Below, piece by piece: positions 14,705 through 23,208 of a stretch of 64,000 nt of DNA. The stretch spans positions 124,001 to 188,000 of the forward strand of contig NZ_JAFBIY010000001.1 of the NCBI RefSeq assembly GCF_021531975.1, written 5' to 3'. The DNA comes from Faecalicatena contorta (lineage in GTDB: Bacteria > Bacillota > Clostridia > Lachnospirales > Lachnospiraceae). The notes beneath the pieces are model-generated. The model ran no database searches. It had not been told where the DNA came from and worked only from the letters and a program-made list of their open reading frames with translations. Position 1 is the stretch's first letter. The number at the start of each line of letters is the position of its first letter. A program made the translations under genes and the position numbers.

Positions 14705-15814
14705 ATGTATCGAATTATTGTATTGAATCCCGGGTCAACTTCAACCAAAGTAGCGCTTTATGAGGGCGATAAGAGGATTTTTTCTGAAACAGTCGATCAT
14801 CCTGCCAGTGATCTGGCCGGATTTGCAAATATTGTCGATCAGCTTCCGTATCGTAAGGAGATCATTACGAAGATGCTAAAAGGAAAGGGAGTTGATCCGG
14901 CTACAGCAGATGCATTTTCGGCAATTTGTACGGGACTGCTTCCGATGGATGGCGGTGTGTATGAAGTGAACGAGAAAATGTATGCACATGGGCAGGTGGG
15001 CCCGGGAAGCCGGCATCCGGGAAATCTGGGACCACTTCTGGCCAGAGACTTTGCGGATGAATTTGGTGGTCGTGCTTTTATTGTTGATGCGAGCAGCGTA
15101 GACGAATTTGAAGAAGAAGCACGTATGACGGGCTTTGTGGAAGTACTCCGCACCAGCCGTGGTCATCCGCTGAACCAGAGAGCGGCAGCGCGAAAGTATG
15201 CTTCTGATTGTGGAAAATTGTATGAAGAATTGAATCTTGTGGTGGCGCATCTTGGCGGAGGTGTTTCGGTCAGTGCGCATTGCAGGGGAAAGATGATAGA
15301 TACGGTGGACAGTACCCGAGGAGAGGGCCGAATGGCTCCGACAAGAAGTGGAACAGCGCCGCTTGCTGACGTGATCGAGCTTTGTTATTCTGGTAGATAC
15401 ACAGAAAAAGAGATGCTTACCAAAGTTATGAAAACAGGCGGATGGACAGCACATCTGGGGACTTCGGATGCCCGTGAGGTGGAACGCAGAATCGAGGAAG
15501 GTGATCGGTATGCAGCACTTGTCTATCGGACAACGGCTTATCAGATCGCAAAAGATATCGCAGCCATGGCAGCAGTCATGAAAGGAAAAGTAGATGCGAT
15601 CATTCTGACAGGCGGAGTGGCATACTCGGAGATGATGACGGAAATGCTCAAAGAGCGGGTTGGTTTCATCGCACCGGTAGAAATATATCCGGGTGAATTC
15701 GAAATGGATGCTCTTGCAGCGGGAGCGATTCGTGTGCTGGAAGGGAAAGAAGAACCCAAATACTATACTGGAGAACCGGTCTTCCCGGGATTTGATGTAG
15801 TGTATTCCAGATAG
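14705..15814 (+). CDS. buk: Butyrate kinase-family acyl kinase
   Basis: ATG 14705 follows AAGGAGACG. The 369-aa protein belongs to the ASKHA acetate/butyrate kinase family: NPGSTSTKVALYEGD near the N-terminus, GPGSRHPGNLGP, AHLGGGVSVSAH, DSTRGEGRMAPTRSG, and the adenine region ILTGGVAYSEMM. It converts acyl-phosphate plus ADP into acid plus ATP, the final energy-yielding step of this operon. It may act on a branched or substituted acyl group. Confidence 0.88.
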   Translation: MYRIIVLNPGSTSTKVALYEGDKRIFSETVDHPASDLAGFANIVDQLPYRKEIITKMLKGKGVDPATADAFSAICTGLLPMDGGVYEVNEKMYAHGQVGPGSRHPGNLGPLLARDFADEFGGRAFIVDASSVDEFEEEARMTGFVEVLRTSRGHPLNQRAAARKYASDCGKLYEELNLVVAHLGGGVSVSAHCRGKMIDTVDSTRGEGRMAPTRSGTAPLADVIELCYSGRYTEKEMLTKVMKTGGWTAHLGTSDAREVERRIEEGDRYAALVYRTTAYQIAKDIAAMAAVMKGKVDAIILTGGVAYSEMMTEMLKERVGFIAPVEIYPGEFEMDALAAGAIRVLEGKEEPKYYTGEPVFPGFDVVYSR

Positions 15815-15840
15815 AAATTTAGAGAAATGAGGGTGTCAGT

Positions 15841-17211
15841 ATGACATTAATGCATTATATGGGTGCGTTATTAGTAATTGCACTTATTATAGGTACAGGA
15901 ATATATTCCGGCAGAAAGATAAAGTCTGCCGCAGATTTTGATGGAGGCCATAATGGCACGGTCGGACTGGTAACCGGAGCGATCATTGGAACGCTTGTGG
16001 GAGGATCTTCTACGATCGGGACTGCCCAATTGGCATATACGTATGGGTTTTCGGCATGGTGGTTTACGCTGGGGGGCGGCATCGGAGTACTGATCCTGGG
16101 ATTATTCTTTGCAAAACCACTGTATAACAGCGGCATTGCTACTTTGCCGCAGCTTTTTGCAGGAGAATATGGGGAGAAGAGCAGTACAATAGTAGCACTT
16201 CTCAATTCACTTGGTACTTTCCTGAGTATTGTGGCACAGATACTGTCAGGGGTAGCGCTTATTACGGCAGTAAGCTCTCTTACATCCTGGCAGGGCACAC
16301 TTCTGACCATCCTTCTTATGCTTGTTTATGTACTTTTTGGTGGTTCTCTTGGAGCAGGAATGGTAGGAATCGTGAAAACCATTCTTATGTATGTATCCGT
16401 GGGAATCTGTGGAATTTTTGCGATTTATATCAGCGGTGGGCTGGACGTATTCCTCAATAATGCAGCTCTTCCGCACGATGTTTACTTCAATCTGATTGCC
16501 AGAGGGGCGACTGTGGATCTGGGGGCAGGATGCTCTCTTCTGTTGGGAGTTCTGACGACACAGACATATATCAGTGCGATTCTTACTGCAAAATCATTAA
16601 AAGTTTCTCGTGCAGGAGCACTGCTTAGTGCTGTGCTTATTCCACTGATCGGAGTGGCGGGAATCTTTGTGGGAATGTATATGAAGTTAAATTATCCGGA
16701 CATTGATACCAAGATGGCACTTCCGCTATTTATACTGGACAAGATGCCTCCACTTGTGGCGGGGATCATGTTAGGAACCTTACTTGTTGCAGTAGTCGGA
16801 ACCGGCGCAGGACTTTCACTGGGTATGTCTTCCATTTTCTGCCGGGATATATATAAGGTATATATCAATAAGAACGCCAGCCCGGAGCAGACGCTTAGGG
16901 TAACGCGTATCATTATTGTAGTCATTTTAGCAGTGTGCGCAATATTCAGCTGTGGTAATCTGGGAGATCTGATTCTGGGATGGAGCTTTATGTCTATGGG
17001 GCTTCGAGGTTCGGTGGCGTTTATACCGCTTTGTACGGCGTTGTTTATGCCGGGGAAGGTTTTCCCCAAATATGCGATGGCAGCCATGATTGCCGGACCG
17101 ATATTTACACTGGTCGGTAAATTTATCTTGCCAGCGACCATCGATTCGCTGTTCTTGGGGATAGCGGCGACGATCGTGATTACTGCTGCAGGAATTGTAA
17201 AGAGAAAATAA
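15841..17211 (+). CDS. Sodium:solute symporter (SSS family)
   Basis: A 456-aa membrane protein with about 12-13 hydrophobic segments. It has the SSS-type opening (IGTGIYSGRKIKSAADFDGG) and a core GAIIGTLVGGSSTIGTAQLAY. It would import or export a small, probably carboxylated or zwitterionic, molecule with Na+. It is the last gene of the aldehyde dehydrogenase-ptb-buk operon, 26 bp after buk, with a terminator 9 bp downstream. I infer that its substrate is the precursor fed to the dehydrogenase, or the acid product. Confidence 0.82.
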   Translation: MTLMHYMGALLVIALIIGTGIYSGRKIKSAADFDGGHNGTVGLVTGAIIGTLVGGSSTIGTAQLAYTYGFSAWWFTLGGGIGVLILGLFFAKPLYNSGIATLPQLFAGEYGEKSSTIVALLNSLGTFLSIVAQILSGVALITAVSSLTSWQGTLLTILLMLVYVLFGGSLGAGMVGIVKTILMYVSVGICGIFAIYISGGLDVFLNNAALPHDVYFNLIARGATVDLGAGCSLLLGVLTTQTYISAILTAKSLKVSRAGALLSAVLIPLIGVAGIFVGMYMKLNYPDIDTKMALPLFILDKMPPLVAGIMLGTLLVAVVGTGAGLSLGMSSIFCRDIYKVYINKNASPEQTLRVTRIIIVVILAVCAIFSCGNLGDLILGWSFMSMGLRGSVAFIPLCTALFMPGKVFPKYAMAAMIAGPIFTLVGKFILPATIDSLFLGIAATIVITAAGIVKRK

Positions 17212-17220
17212 ATAATAAAG

Positions 17221-17250
17221 GCATCTGTCAGTGAGGCAGATGCTTTTTTT
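17221..17250 (+). terminator. Rho-independent terminator of the aldehyde dehydrogenase operon
   Basis: GCATCTG pairs with CAGATGC around TCAGTGAGG, followed by TTTTTTT. Confidence 0.88.
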
Positions 17251-17312
17251 ATTTCTATTTAAAAGTGCAAAAAATGTGGTACAATGGTAAACATAAAGGA
17301 GTTTCAGATGTT

Positions 17313-19862
17313 ATGAAGAGTCAGAGTTGGGATAAAATGAAGAGAATAATTGCCTGGATTATTATTATCTGCCTCGTCGTAGGGATGTTTTTTGTATTTA
17401 CCAGACAAAACAGAAGCCGTATCTTAAGGCAGAATGAAAACTATGTGCAGGATAATGCCAGGCAGACAGCGCAGCAGATCGATGACATTTTATATCGTTC
17501 ATTGAAAGATATGGAGATGATGGCATATTTATTTGGAGAGACTCTGGAAACCCCGCAGGTTACCTCTTCAGATCTTAAGAAGCTGACAGAAGAATCAGGC
17601 TTTGACTATGTTCGTTTTACAGATATAGACGGTCATAATGTGACTGCTGATGGAAGAACCTCTGATGCGACAGACCGTGAGTATTATCTGGAAGGAATCG
17701 CGGGAAAGTCTGGTATGTCTGTTACATTACGCTCCAGAATTACGAATGAAACACTTGTCAATTTCTACACACCGCTTAAGTATAAAGGGAAAATAATCGG
17801 AGTACTCAGAGGTGTTTATCTGGCAGATAAGCGAATGAAGCAACTATTGAGTGCGTCCTTTTTCGGAGAGAATTCAGCAGCATTTCTGTGTGCATCAGAC
17901 GGAACGATTATTGCGAGAAACAGTGCGACTGATAACAAACTGGATAATATTAAGACTTATCTGGCAGATGTGCAGAATGAAGATCAGGATAGTATAAAGA
18001 TTGTGGCGGATGCACTGGAAAATGGAGAGTCGACAGGATTCCATTATCATGTCGACAGAGGAATAGAAAATGGATATATTACCAAACTTTCAGGCAGCAA
18101 CTGGTTCCTTGTACAGACATTTCCGGCAGAAGTGACAAACAGAATGTATGCGGAAGCGAACAGTGCAGGGATTATTTTGGAGATTTCTCTTATCATCCTG
18201 TTCTTTTTGTATATCGCATTCCTTGTCGTGACAAATCGAAAGCAGAAGCAGAAGCTTTTGGAAGAAAACAGAGATCTTGGTTATGTCATCCGGGGTATTC
18301 CGAAATTGTATGATAAGTTTATTCTGATTGATCTGGAGGAAGAAACATATCGGTATATGCTGAATGAGATTCCTGATTACGGAAGAATCCCGAAAACCGG
18401 GACATACTTAATATTCAAGGAATATATGTTGAATACAGTTCGGGAAGAAGATGTCAGACAGCAGCTTGGCAGTTTCCTGGAATTAGAAGAAATACGCAGG
18501 AACATCAAAGATGAAACAAGGGACATGAGATTTGATTATCATGTAATGGATGGAAACGAGGAGTGGAGACGTATTAATCTTGTGTGCCTGGAGAGAAAAG
18601 ACGGTGTTCCGATGAAGGTTCTGCTGGCAAAACAGAATATCACAAAGGAAAAGATGGAAGAGCATGAAAAGCAGAATATTTTGAGAGAAGCGAAACAGGC
18701 GGCGGAGCTTTCAAGTAAGGCTAAGAGTACATTTTTATTTAATGTATCTCATGATATCCGTACGCCAATGAATGCAATTATCGGCTTTGCTGATATTGCA
18801 GATCGAAATATAGATGATACAGAAAAGGTTAGAAATTGTATCAGCAAGATCCGTTATTCCAGTGATATACTGTTGAAGATCATTAATGATGTACTTGATC
18901 TGGCGCGGATTGAAAGTGGTAAGTCCATGTTGCATTTCACTCCTCGTGATCTGGAGACGGAAGTGGACGGAATCCGTGATATGTTCATGGAAAGTATGGA
19001 AGAGGCAGGACTCGCATTTACAGTTGAGGCAGACTTCAAGAATCCATACGTCATATGTGATGATCTGCGGATAAATCAGATTGCGATCAATCTGGTCAAT
19101 AATGCGCAGAAATTCACACCAGGCGGCGGAACAGTTGCTTTTCGATTCTGTCAGGTGGAAGATGCGAAAGATGGAATTGCGGAATATGAAATGGTTGTCA
19201 GAGATACCGGAATTGGTATGAGTGAGGAATTTCTGCTTCGTGTTTTTGATGCATTTGAGAGAGAACGTACTTCGACGGTTTCCGGCATTCAGGGAACAGG
19301 CCTGGGGCTTAGCATTGTAAAGAGTCTGGTTGAAATGATGGGTGGAACGATAGAGATAAAAAGCCGGGTCAATAAAGGCACAGAGATCTGTATTCATTTC
19401 ATGTTCCCGGTAATTACAGAAGAGGAGTTTAGAGAGGGCCTGAGTATCAGTGAGGAAAAAGTGGACTTTACTGGCAAGAGAGTTCTGCTTGTAGAAGATA
19501 ATGAATTGAACCGGGAAATCGCAGAAGAAATACTGATGCAGGAAGGGTTCCTTGTAGAGAAGGCCGAAGATGGGGTGGTTGCTGTTTCTAAAGTGGAGGA
19601 GTCGCAGGAAGGATATTATGATCTGATTCTGATGGATATTCAGATGCCAAAGATGAACGGGTATGAAGCGACGAAGGCCATCCGAAGCCTGCCTGATCCG
19701 AAGCTTGCTTCTATACCGATTATGTCCATGACTGCAAATGCTTTCGAAGAAGATAAGATGGCGGCACTGGAAGCCGGTATGAACGGTCATATAGCAAAAC
19801 CGATTGACATTGTCAAAATGAACCGCGAGCTGGTGAAAGTGTTGAAAAATATGCGGAGATGA
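17313..19862 (+). CDS. Hybrid sensor histidine kinase with dCache-like sensor and receiver domain
   Basis: This 849-aa membrane kinase has TM1 at about 11-29, an extracellular dCache/PAS-like sensor at about 30-285, and TM2 at about 286-308. A cytoplasmic PAS-like region (about 320-465) precedes HisKA with H480 (FNVSHDIRTPMNAIIG), HATPase (NLVNNAQKF, DTGIGM, GTGLGLSIV) and a C-terminal receiver with D775 (LILMDIQMPK). No HPt domain is fused and no response regulator is adjacent, so its output partner is elsewhere. The start ATG 17313 is preceded by AAAGGAG. A weak -10 TACAAT lies at 17280-17285. It is monocistronic with its own terminator. Confidence 0.88.
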   Translation: MKSQSWDKMKRIIAWIIIICLVVGMFFVFTRQNRSRILRQNENYVQDNARQTAQQIDDILYRSLKDMEMMAYLFGETLETPQVTSSDLKKLTEESGFDYVRFTDIDGHNVTADGRTSDATDREYYLEGIAGKSGMSVTLRSRITNETLVNFYTPLKYKGKIIGVLRGVYLADKRMKQLLSASFFGENSAAFLCASDGTIIARNSATDNKLDNIKTYLADVQNEDQDSIKIVADALENGESTGFHYHVDRGIENGYITKLSGSNWFLVQTFPAEVTNRMYAEANSAGIILEISLIILFFLYIAFLVVTNRKQKQKLLEENRDLGYVIRGIPKLYDKFILIDLEEETYRYMLNEIPDYGRIPKTGTYLIFKEYMLNTVREEDVRQQLGSFLELEEIRRNIKDETRDMRFDYHVMDGNEEWRRINLVCLERKDGVPMKVLLAKQNITKEKMEEHEKQNILREAKQAAELSSKAKSTFLFNVSHDIRTPMNAIIGFADIADRNIDDTEKVRNCISKIRYSSDILLKIINDVLDLARIESGKSMLHFTPRDLETEVDGIRDMFMESMEEAGLAFTVEADFKNPYVICDDLRINQIAINLVNNAQKFTPGGGTVAFRFCQVEDAKDGIAEYEMVVRDTGIGMSEEFLLRVFDAFERERTSTVSGIQGTGLGLSIVKSLVEMMGGTIEIKSRVNKGTEICIHFMFPVITEEEFREGLSISEEKVDFTGKRVLLVEDNELNREIAEEILMQEGFLVEKAEDGVVAVSKVEESQEGYYDLILMDIQMPKMNGYEATKAIRSLPDPKLASIPIMSMTANAFEEDKMAALEAGMNGHIAKPIDIVKMNRELVKVLKNMRR

Positions 19863-19884
19863 TGGGAGATATCGTTATGATTAA

Positions 19885-19921
19885 GTGTTTACGAAGAAAA
19901 ACTGTCGTAAACACTTTTTTT
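19885..19921 (+). terminator. Rho-independent terminator after the hybrid kinase
   Basis: GTGTTTACGA (19885-19894) pairs perfectly with TCGTAAACAC (19905-19914), followed by TTTTTTT. Confidence 0.92.
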
Positions 19922-19944
19922 GTCTAAAACGGGTTATAAATGTT

Positions 19945-20048
19945 CAAAATAAATCGTTTTTGTGCACATTCAACCAAAATAAAGTGCAATATTTGTGAAT
20001 TAGTTTGATTGACTTTGAACGAATATGAATGCAAAATAAAGCTATAAT
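19945..20048 (+). promoter_or_regulatory. Fructose operon control region with three CAAAATAAA repeats
   Basis: CAAAATAAA occurs three times in direct orientation (19945-19953, 19975-19983, 20032-20040), the last just before TATAAT (20043-20048). There is no -35 at normal spacing; TTGACT at 20009-20014 is 28 bp away. Repeated A-rich half-sites of this type are typical of DeoR-family (LacR/FruR) operators, and a DeoR gene ends this operon, so FruR binding is likely. Confidence 0.6.
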
Positions 20049-20093
20049 TCAAAAACACGCAAACAGAATCAAATAAAAGAGGAGGAAAGCTAC

Positions 20094-21002
20094 ATGATTT
20101 ATACAGTGACATTCAATCCGTCGCTGGATTACATTGTATCGGTGGAAGACTTTAAGCTTGGTCTTACCAACAGAACAAACAGTGAGCTGCTTCTTCCGGG
20201 CGGCAAGGGCATCAATGTATCGACTGTGCTTATGAATCTGGGAATTGAGAGTACGGCACTGGGATTTGTTGCCGGGTTCACCGGGGATGAGATTGTAAGG
20301 CGACTGGAACAGATGGGGGTAAGAAACGGGTTTATCAAGATTGAAGAAGGGTTTTCCCGCATTAACTTAAAACTGAAGTCCATTGATGGGACAGAGATTA
20401 ACGGACAGGGACCTGTGATCGGCGAGACAAAAGTTCAGAGTCTGATGACACAGCTGGATGAACTCGGTGAAGGTGATGTTCTGTTTCTGTCAGGAAGTAT
20501 TCCGGCATCTATGCCGGATGATGCTTATCAGAAAATTATGGAGAGACTTGACGGCAAAGGGGTTCAGATTATCGTCGATGCGACGAAGGATCTGCTCATG
20601 AATGTACTTCCGCATCATCCGTTTCTGATCAAACCGAACAACCATGAGCTTGGAGAGATATTTGGAGAAGAGCTTAAGAGCCGCGAATCGGTCGTCCCAT
20701 ATGCAAAGAAGCTACAGGAGATGGGGGCTAAGAACGTACTGATATCGATGGCTGGTGAAGGAGCGGTTCTTGTGGCAGCTGATGGCACCGTTTATGAGGC
20801 GCCGGCACCGAAAGGAACACTTGTAAATGGTGTGGGAGCCGGAGATTCCATGGTTGCAGGATTCATGGCTGGATGGATGGAAAAGCAGGATTATGAATAT
20901 GCCTTCCATATGGGTGTTGCCGCCGGAAGTGCCAGCGCATTTTCTGAGAATCTGGCAACAAAAGAAGAGATTCAGGCTGTATATAAACAAATTAAAAAAT
21001 AA
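20094..21002 (+). CDS. fruK: 1-phosphofructokinase
   Basis: A 302-aa PfkB-family kinase, starting MIYTVTFNPSLDYIV behind GAGGAGG. It has the first PfkB signature LLPGGKGINVSTVL, and the second (GVGAGDSMVAGF) with catalytic base D251. It phosphorylates fructose 1-phosphate, the product of the PTS permease encoded next, to fructose 1,6-bisphosphate. It is the first gene of the fruK-fruA-ptsH-ptsI-fruR operon; gaps between genes are 14 bp or less, with overlap at the end. Tagatose-6-phosphate kinase is a less likely reading given the FruA neighbour. Confidence 0.93.
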   Translation: MIYTVTFNPSLDYIVSVEDFKLGLTNRTNSELLLPGGKGINVSTVLMNLGIESTALGFVAGFTGDEIVRRLEQMGVRNGFIKIEEGFSRINLKLKSIDGTEINGQGPVIGETKVQSLMTQLDELGEGDVLFLSGSIPASMPDDAYQKIMERLDGKGVQIIVDATKDLLMNVLPHHPFLIKPNNHELGEIFGEELKSRESVVPYAKKLQEMGAKNVLISMAGEGAVLVAADGTVYEAPAPKGTLVNGVGAGDSMVAGFMAGWMEKQDYEYAFHMGVAAGSASAFSENLATKEEIQAVYKQIKK

Positions 21003-21016
21003 AAGGAGAAGAGAAG

Positions 21017-22930
21017 ATGAGAATTACAGACTTACTTGATGCAAGAAGCATCGCACTGGATTTGGCACCAAAGAGCAAAAAAGAGGCACTGGATGCTGCT
21101 ATTTCTCTTATGGTGAAGAGGGGCAACATTAATGATGAGGAAGCGTACAGACAGCTTGTGTATGCAAGAGAAGAAGAAAGTACGACAGGAATCGGCGAGG
21201 GTATCGCAATTCCACACGGTAAAGGAGATGCAGTTACAGCGCCGGGACTTGCGGCAATGGTAATCAGAGATGGTGTGGACTTTGAAGCACTGGATGATGA
21301 GCCGGCAACACTTCTGTTCCTGATCGCGGCACCGAATACAGAGGATAATGTACATTTAACAGTATTAAGTAAGCTTTCCAGAATGCTCATGGATGAAGCG
21401 TTTACATCTGGTCTTCGTGCGGCAAAGACAACGGAAGAATTCCTTGCGATCATTGATAAGGCAGATGATGAGAAAGAAAATGTTGACGAGACTCCGAAAG
21501 CGCAGGAGGCATCTGTTGACAGCCGGGTTAAGATTCTTGCAGTAACTTCCTGTCCGACAGGCATCGCTCATACGTATATGGCAGCAGAAGGAATTGAGAA
21601 AGCTGCAAATGCACGCGGATATGCAGTGAAGGTAGAGACGAGAGGTTCCGGCGGGGCAAAAAATGTGCTGACACCTGAGGAGATCGCTGAGGCAGACTGC
21701 ATTATCGTAGCAGCGGATGCGCAGGTTCCTATGGATCGTTTTGATGGAAAGAAAGTAATTGAACGTCAGGTATCTGACGGTATTAATAAAGCAGATGAAC
21801 TGATTGAGCTTGCTGTTTCCGGTAATGTTCCGGTATACAGAAGTGCGAATGCAGGGAAAGCTTCTGAGGCGGCAAAATCAGGCGGAAGCATTGGACATCA
21901 GATTTATACACAGCTGATGAACGGTGTGTCTCATATGCTTCCGCTCGTTGTAGGTGGTGGTATCCTGATCGCGATCGCATTTCTTATTGACGGACTTATG
22001 GTTGACATGAATGCACTTTCTGCGGCAGAGAGAGCGAACTTCGGTACGATCACACCTATGGCTGCAATATTTAAAAACATTGGTGGTGTTGCATTTGGTT
22101 TCATGCTTCCAGTACTGGCAGGATTTATTGCCATGGCGATCGGTGACAGACCGGCCCTTGCCCTTGGTCTTGTAGGCGGAATGATGGCAGCAAGTGGAAG
22201 TTCAGGATTCCTTGGCGCGCTGGTGGCAGGTTTTGCGGCTGGTTATATCATCAAAGGACTTCGTAAAGTATGTGATAAACTTCCGGAATCACTGGAAAAG
22301 ATAGCTCCGGTACTTATTTACCCATTGTTTGGTATTTTGTTCATGGGACTTCTGATGTTGTTTATCGTAGATCCGGTTATGGGTGGTATTAATACAGCTC
22401 TTAACAATGGACTTTCCAGTATGGGTGGTGCAAGTAAAATCTTACTTGGTCTTGTACTTGGCGGAATGATGGCAATTGATATGGGTGGTCCGTTCAACAA
22501 AGCGGCATATGTATTTGGTACAGCAGCAATCGCAGCAGGCAATTTTGATATCATGGCAGCAGTTATGATCGGTGGTATGGTTCCGCCTTGTGCAATTGCA
22601 CTTGCAACAATCCTGTTCAAGAATAAATTTACAAAAGAAGAAAGAGAGTCCGGACCGGTGAACTTTATCATGGGACTTGCATTTATTACAGAAGGAGCGA
22701 TTCCTTATGCGGCAGCAGACCCGATTCATGTATTGCCTTCCTGTATCATCGGATCTGGAGTTGCAGGTGCTCTTTCCATGGCATTCGGATGTACACTGAT
22801 GGCACCTCACGGTGGTATCTTCGTAGTACCAGTTATGGGAAATGCGCTGATGTATATTGTAGCACTTGTAATTGGAACAGTTGTTTCAACAGTTTTACTT
22901 GGATTATTGAAGAAAAAAGTAGCGGAATAA
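21017..22930 (+). CDS. fruA: PTS fructose-specific permease, EIIABC fusion
   Basis: A 637-aa three-domain PTS protein. EIIA at about 1-150 has phospho-histidine H67 (GIAIPHGKGDAV). EIIB at about 173-270 has phospho-cysteine C179 (VTSCPTGIAHTYMAAE). EIIC at about 290-637 has some eight to ten membrane segments (LPLVVGGGILIAIAFLID, APHGGIFVVPV). Fructose is taken up and phosphorylated at C1. The domain order A-B-C is the usual Firmicutes FruA form. Phosphate would arrive via the HPr and enzyme I encoded immediately downstream. Confidence 0.94.
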   Translation: MRITDLLDARSIALDLAPKSKKEALDAAISLMVKRGNINDEEAYRQLVYAREEESTTGIGEGIAIPHGKGDAVTAPGLAAMVIRDGVDFEALDDEPATLLFLIAAPNTEDNVHLTVLSKLSRMLMDEAFTSGLRAAKTTEEFLAIIDKADDEKENVDETPKAQEASVDSRVKILAVTSCPTGIAHTYMAAEGIEKAANARGYAVKVETRGSGGAKNVLTPEEIAEADCIIVAADAQVPMDRFDGKKVIERQVSDGINKADELIELAVSGNVPVYRSANAGKASEAAKSGGSIGHQIYTQLMNGVSHMLPLVVGGGILIAIAFLIDGLMVDMNALSAAERANFGTITPMAAIFKNIGGVAFGFMLPVLAGFIAMAIGDRPALALGLVGGMMAASGSSGFLGALVAGFAAGYIIKGLRKVCDKLPESLEKIAPVLIYPLFGILFMGLLMLFIVDPVMGGINTALNNGLSSMGGASKILLGLVLGGMMAIDMGGPFNKAAYVFGTAAIAAGNFDIMAAVMIGGMVPPCAIALATILFKNKFTKEERESGPVNFIMGLAFITEGAIPYAAADPIHVLPSCIIGSGVAGALSMAFGCTLMAPHGGIFVVPVMGNALMYIVALVIGTVVSTVLLGLLKKKVAE

Positions 22931-22945
22931 AGAGAGGAAAGAAAC

Positions 22946-23203
22946 ATGAAGGAATTTAAATATGTAATTACAGATGCACAGGGAATACATGCGCGTCCGG
23001 CAGGAATGCTTGTAAAAGTGGCAAAGGAATTTGCCTGCGACATCAAGCTTGCTAAAAATGATAAGGCAGTAAACTGCAAATCTGTCATTGGTATCATGGG
23101 TCTTGGAGCAAAAAAAGAGGAAGAGATTACGCTTACATTCGATGGTGCGGATGAAGAAGCGGCATATGAGGCAGTAAGCAAATTTATGCAGGAGAATTTA
23201 TAA
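22946..23203 (+). CDS. ptsH: HPr phosphocarrier protein (first copy, Ser46 present)
   Basis: An 85-aa HPr with the active-site H15 (GIHARPAG) and the regulatory serine S46 in NCKSVIGIMGLG, the site used by HPr kinase for CcpA-dependent catabolite control. It transfers phosphate from enzyme I to the EIIA domains. The RBS GAGAGGAAAG precedes ATG 22946. It is embedded in the fructose operon. A second HPr gene in this window (45170-45427) has Lys at position 46. Confidence 0.95.
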   Translation: MKEFKYVITDAQGIHARPAGMLVKVAKEFACDIKLAKNDKAVNCKSVIGIMGLGAKKEEEITLTFDGADEEAAYEAVSKFMQENL

Positions 23204-23208
23204 AAGAA

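Noticed and set aside
12386-15814. Bacterial microcompartment operon
   Set aside because: No shell protein genes, and the dehydrogenase lacks an obvious encapsulation peptide.
18735-19790. 351-codon minus-strand ORF inside the hybrid kinase gene
   Set aside because: It is an antisense shadow; the plus strand encodes HisKA, HATPase and receiver motifs continuously.
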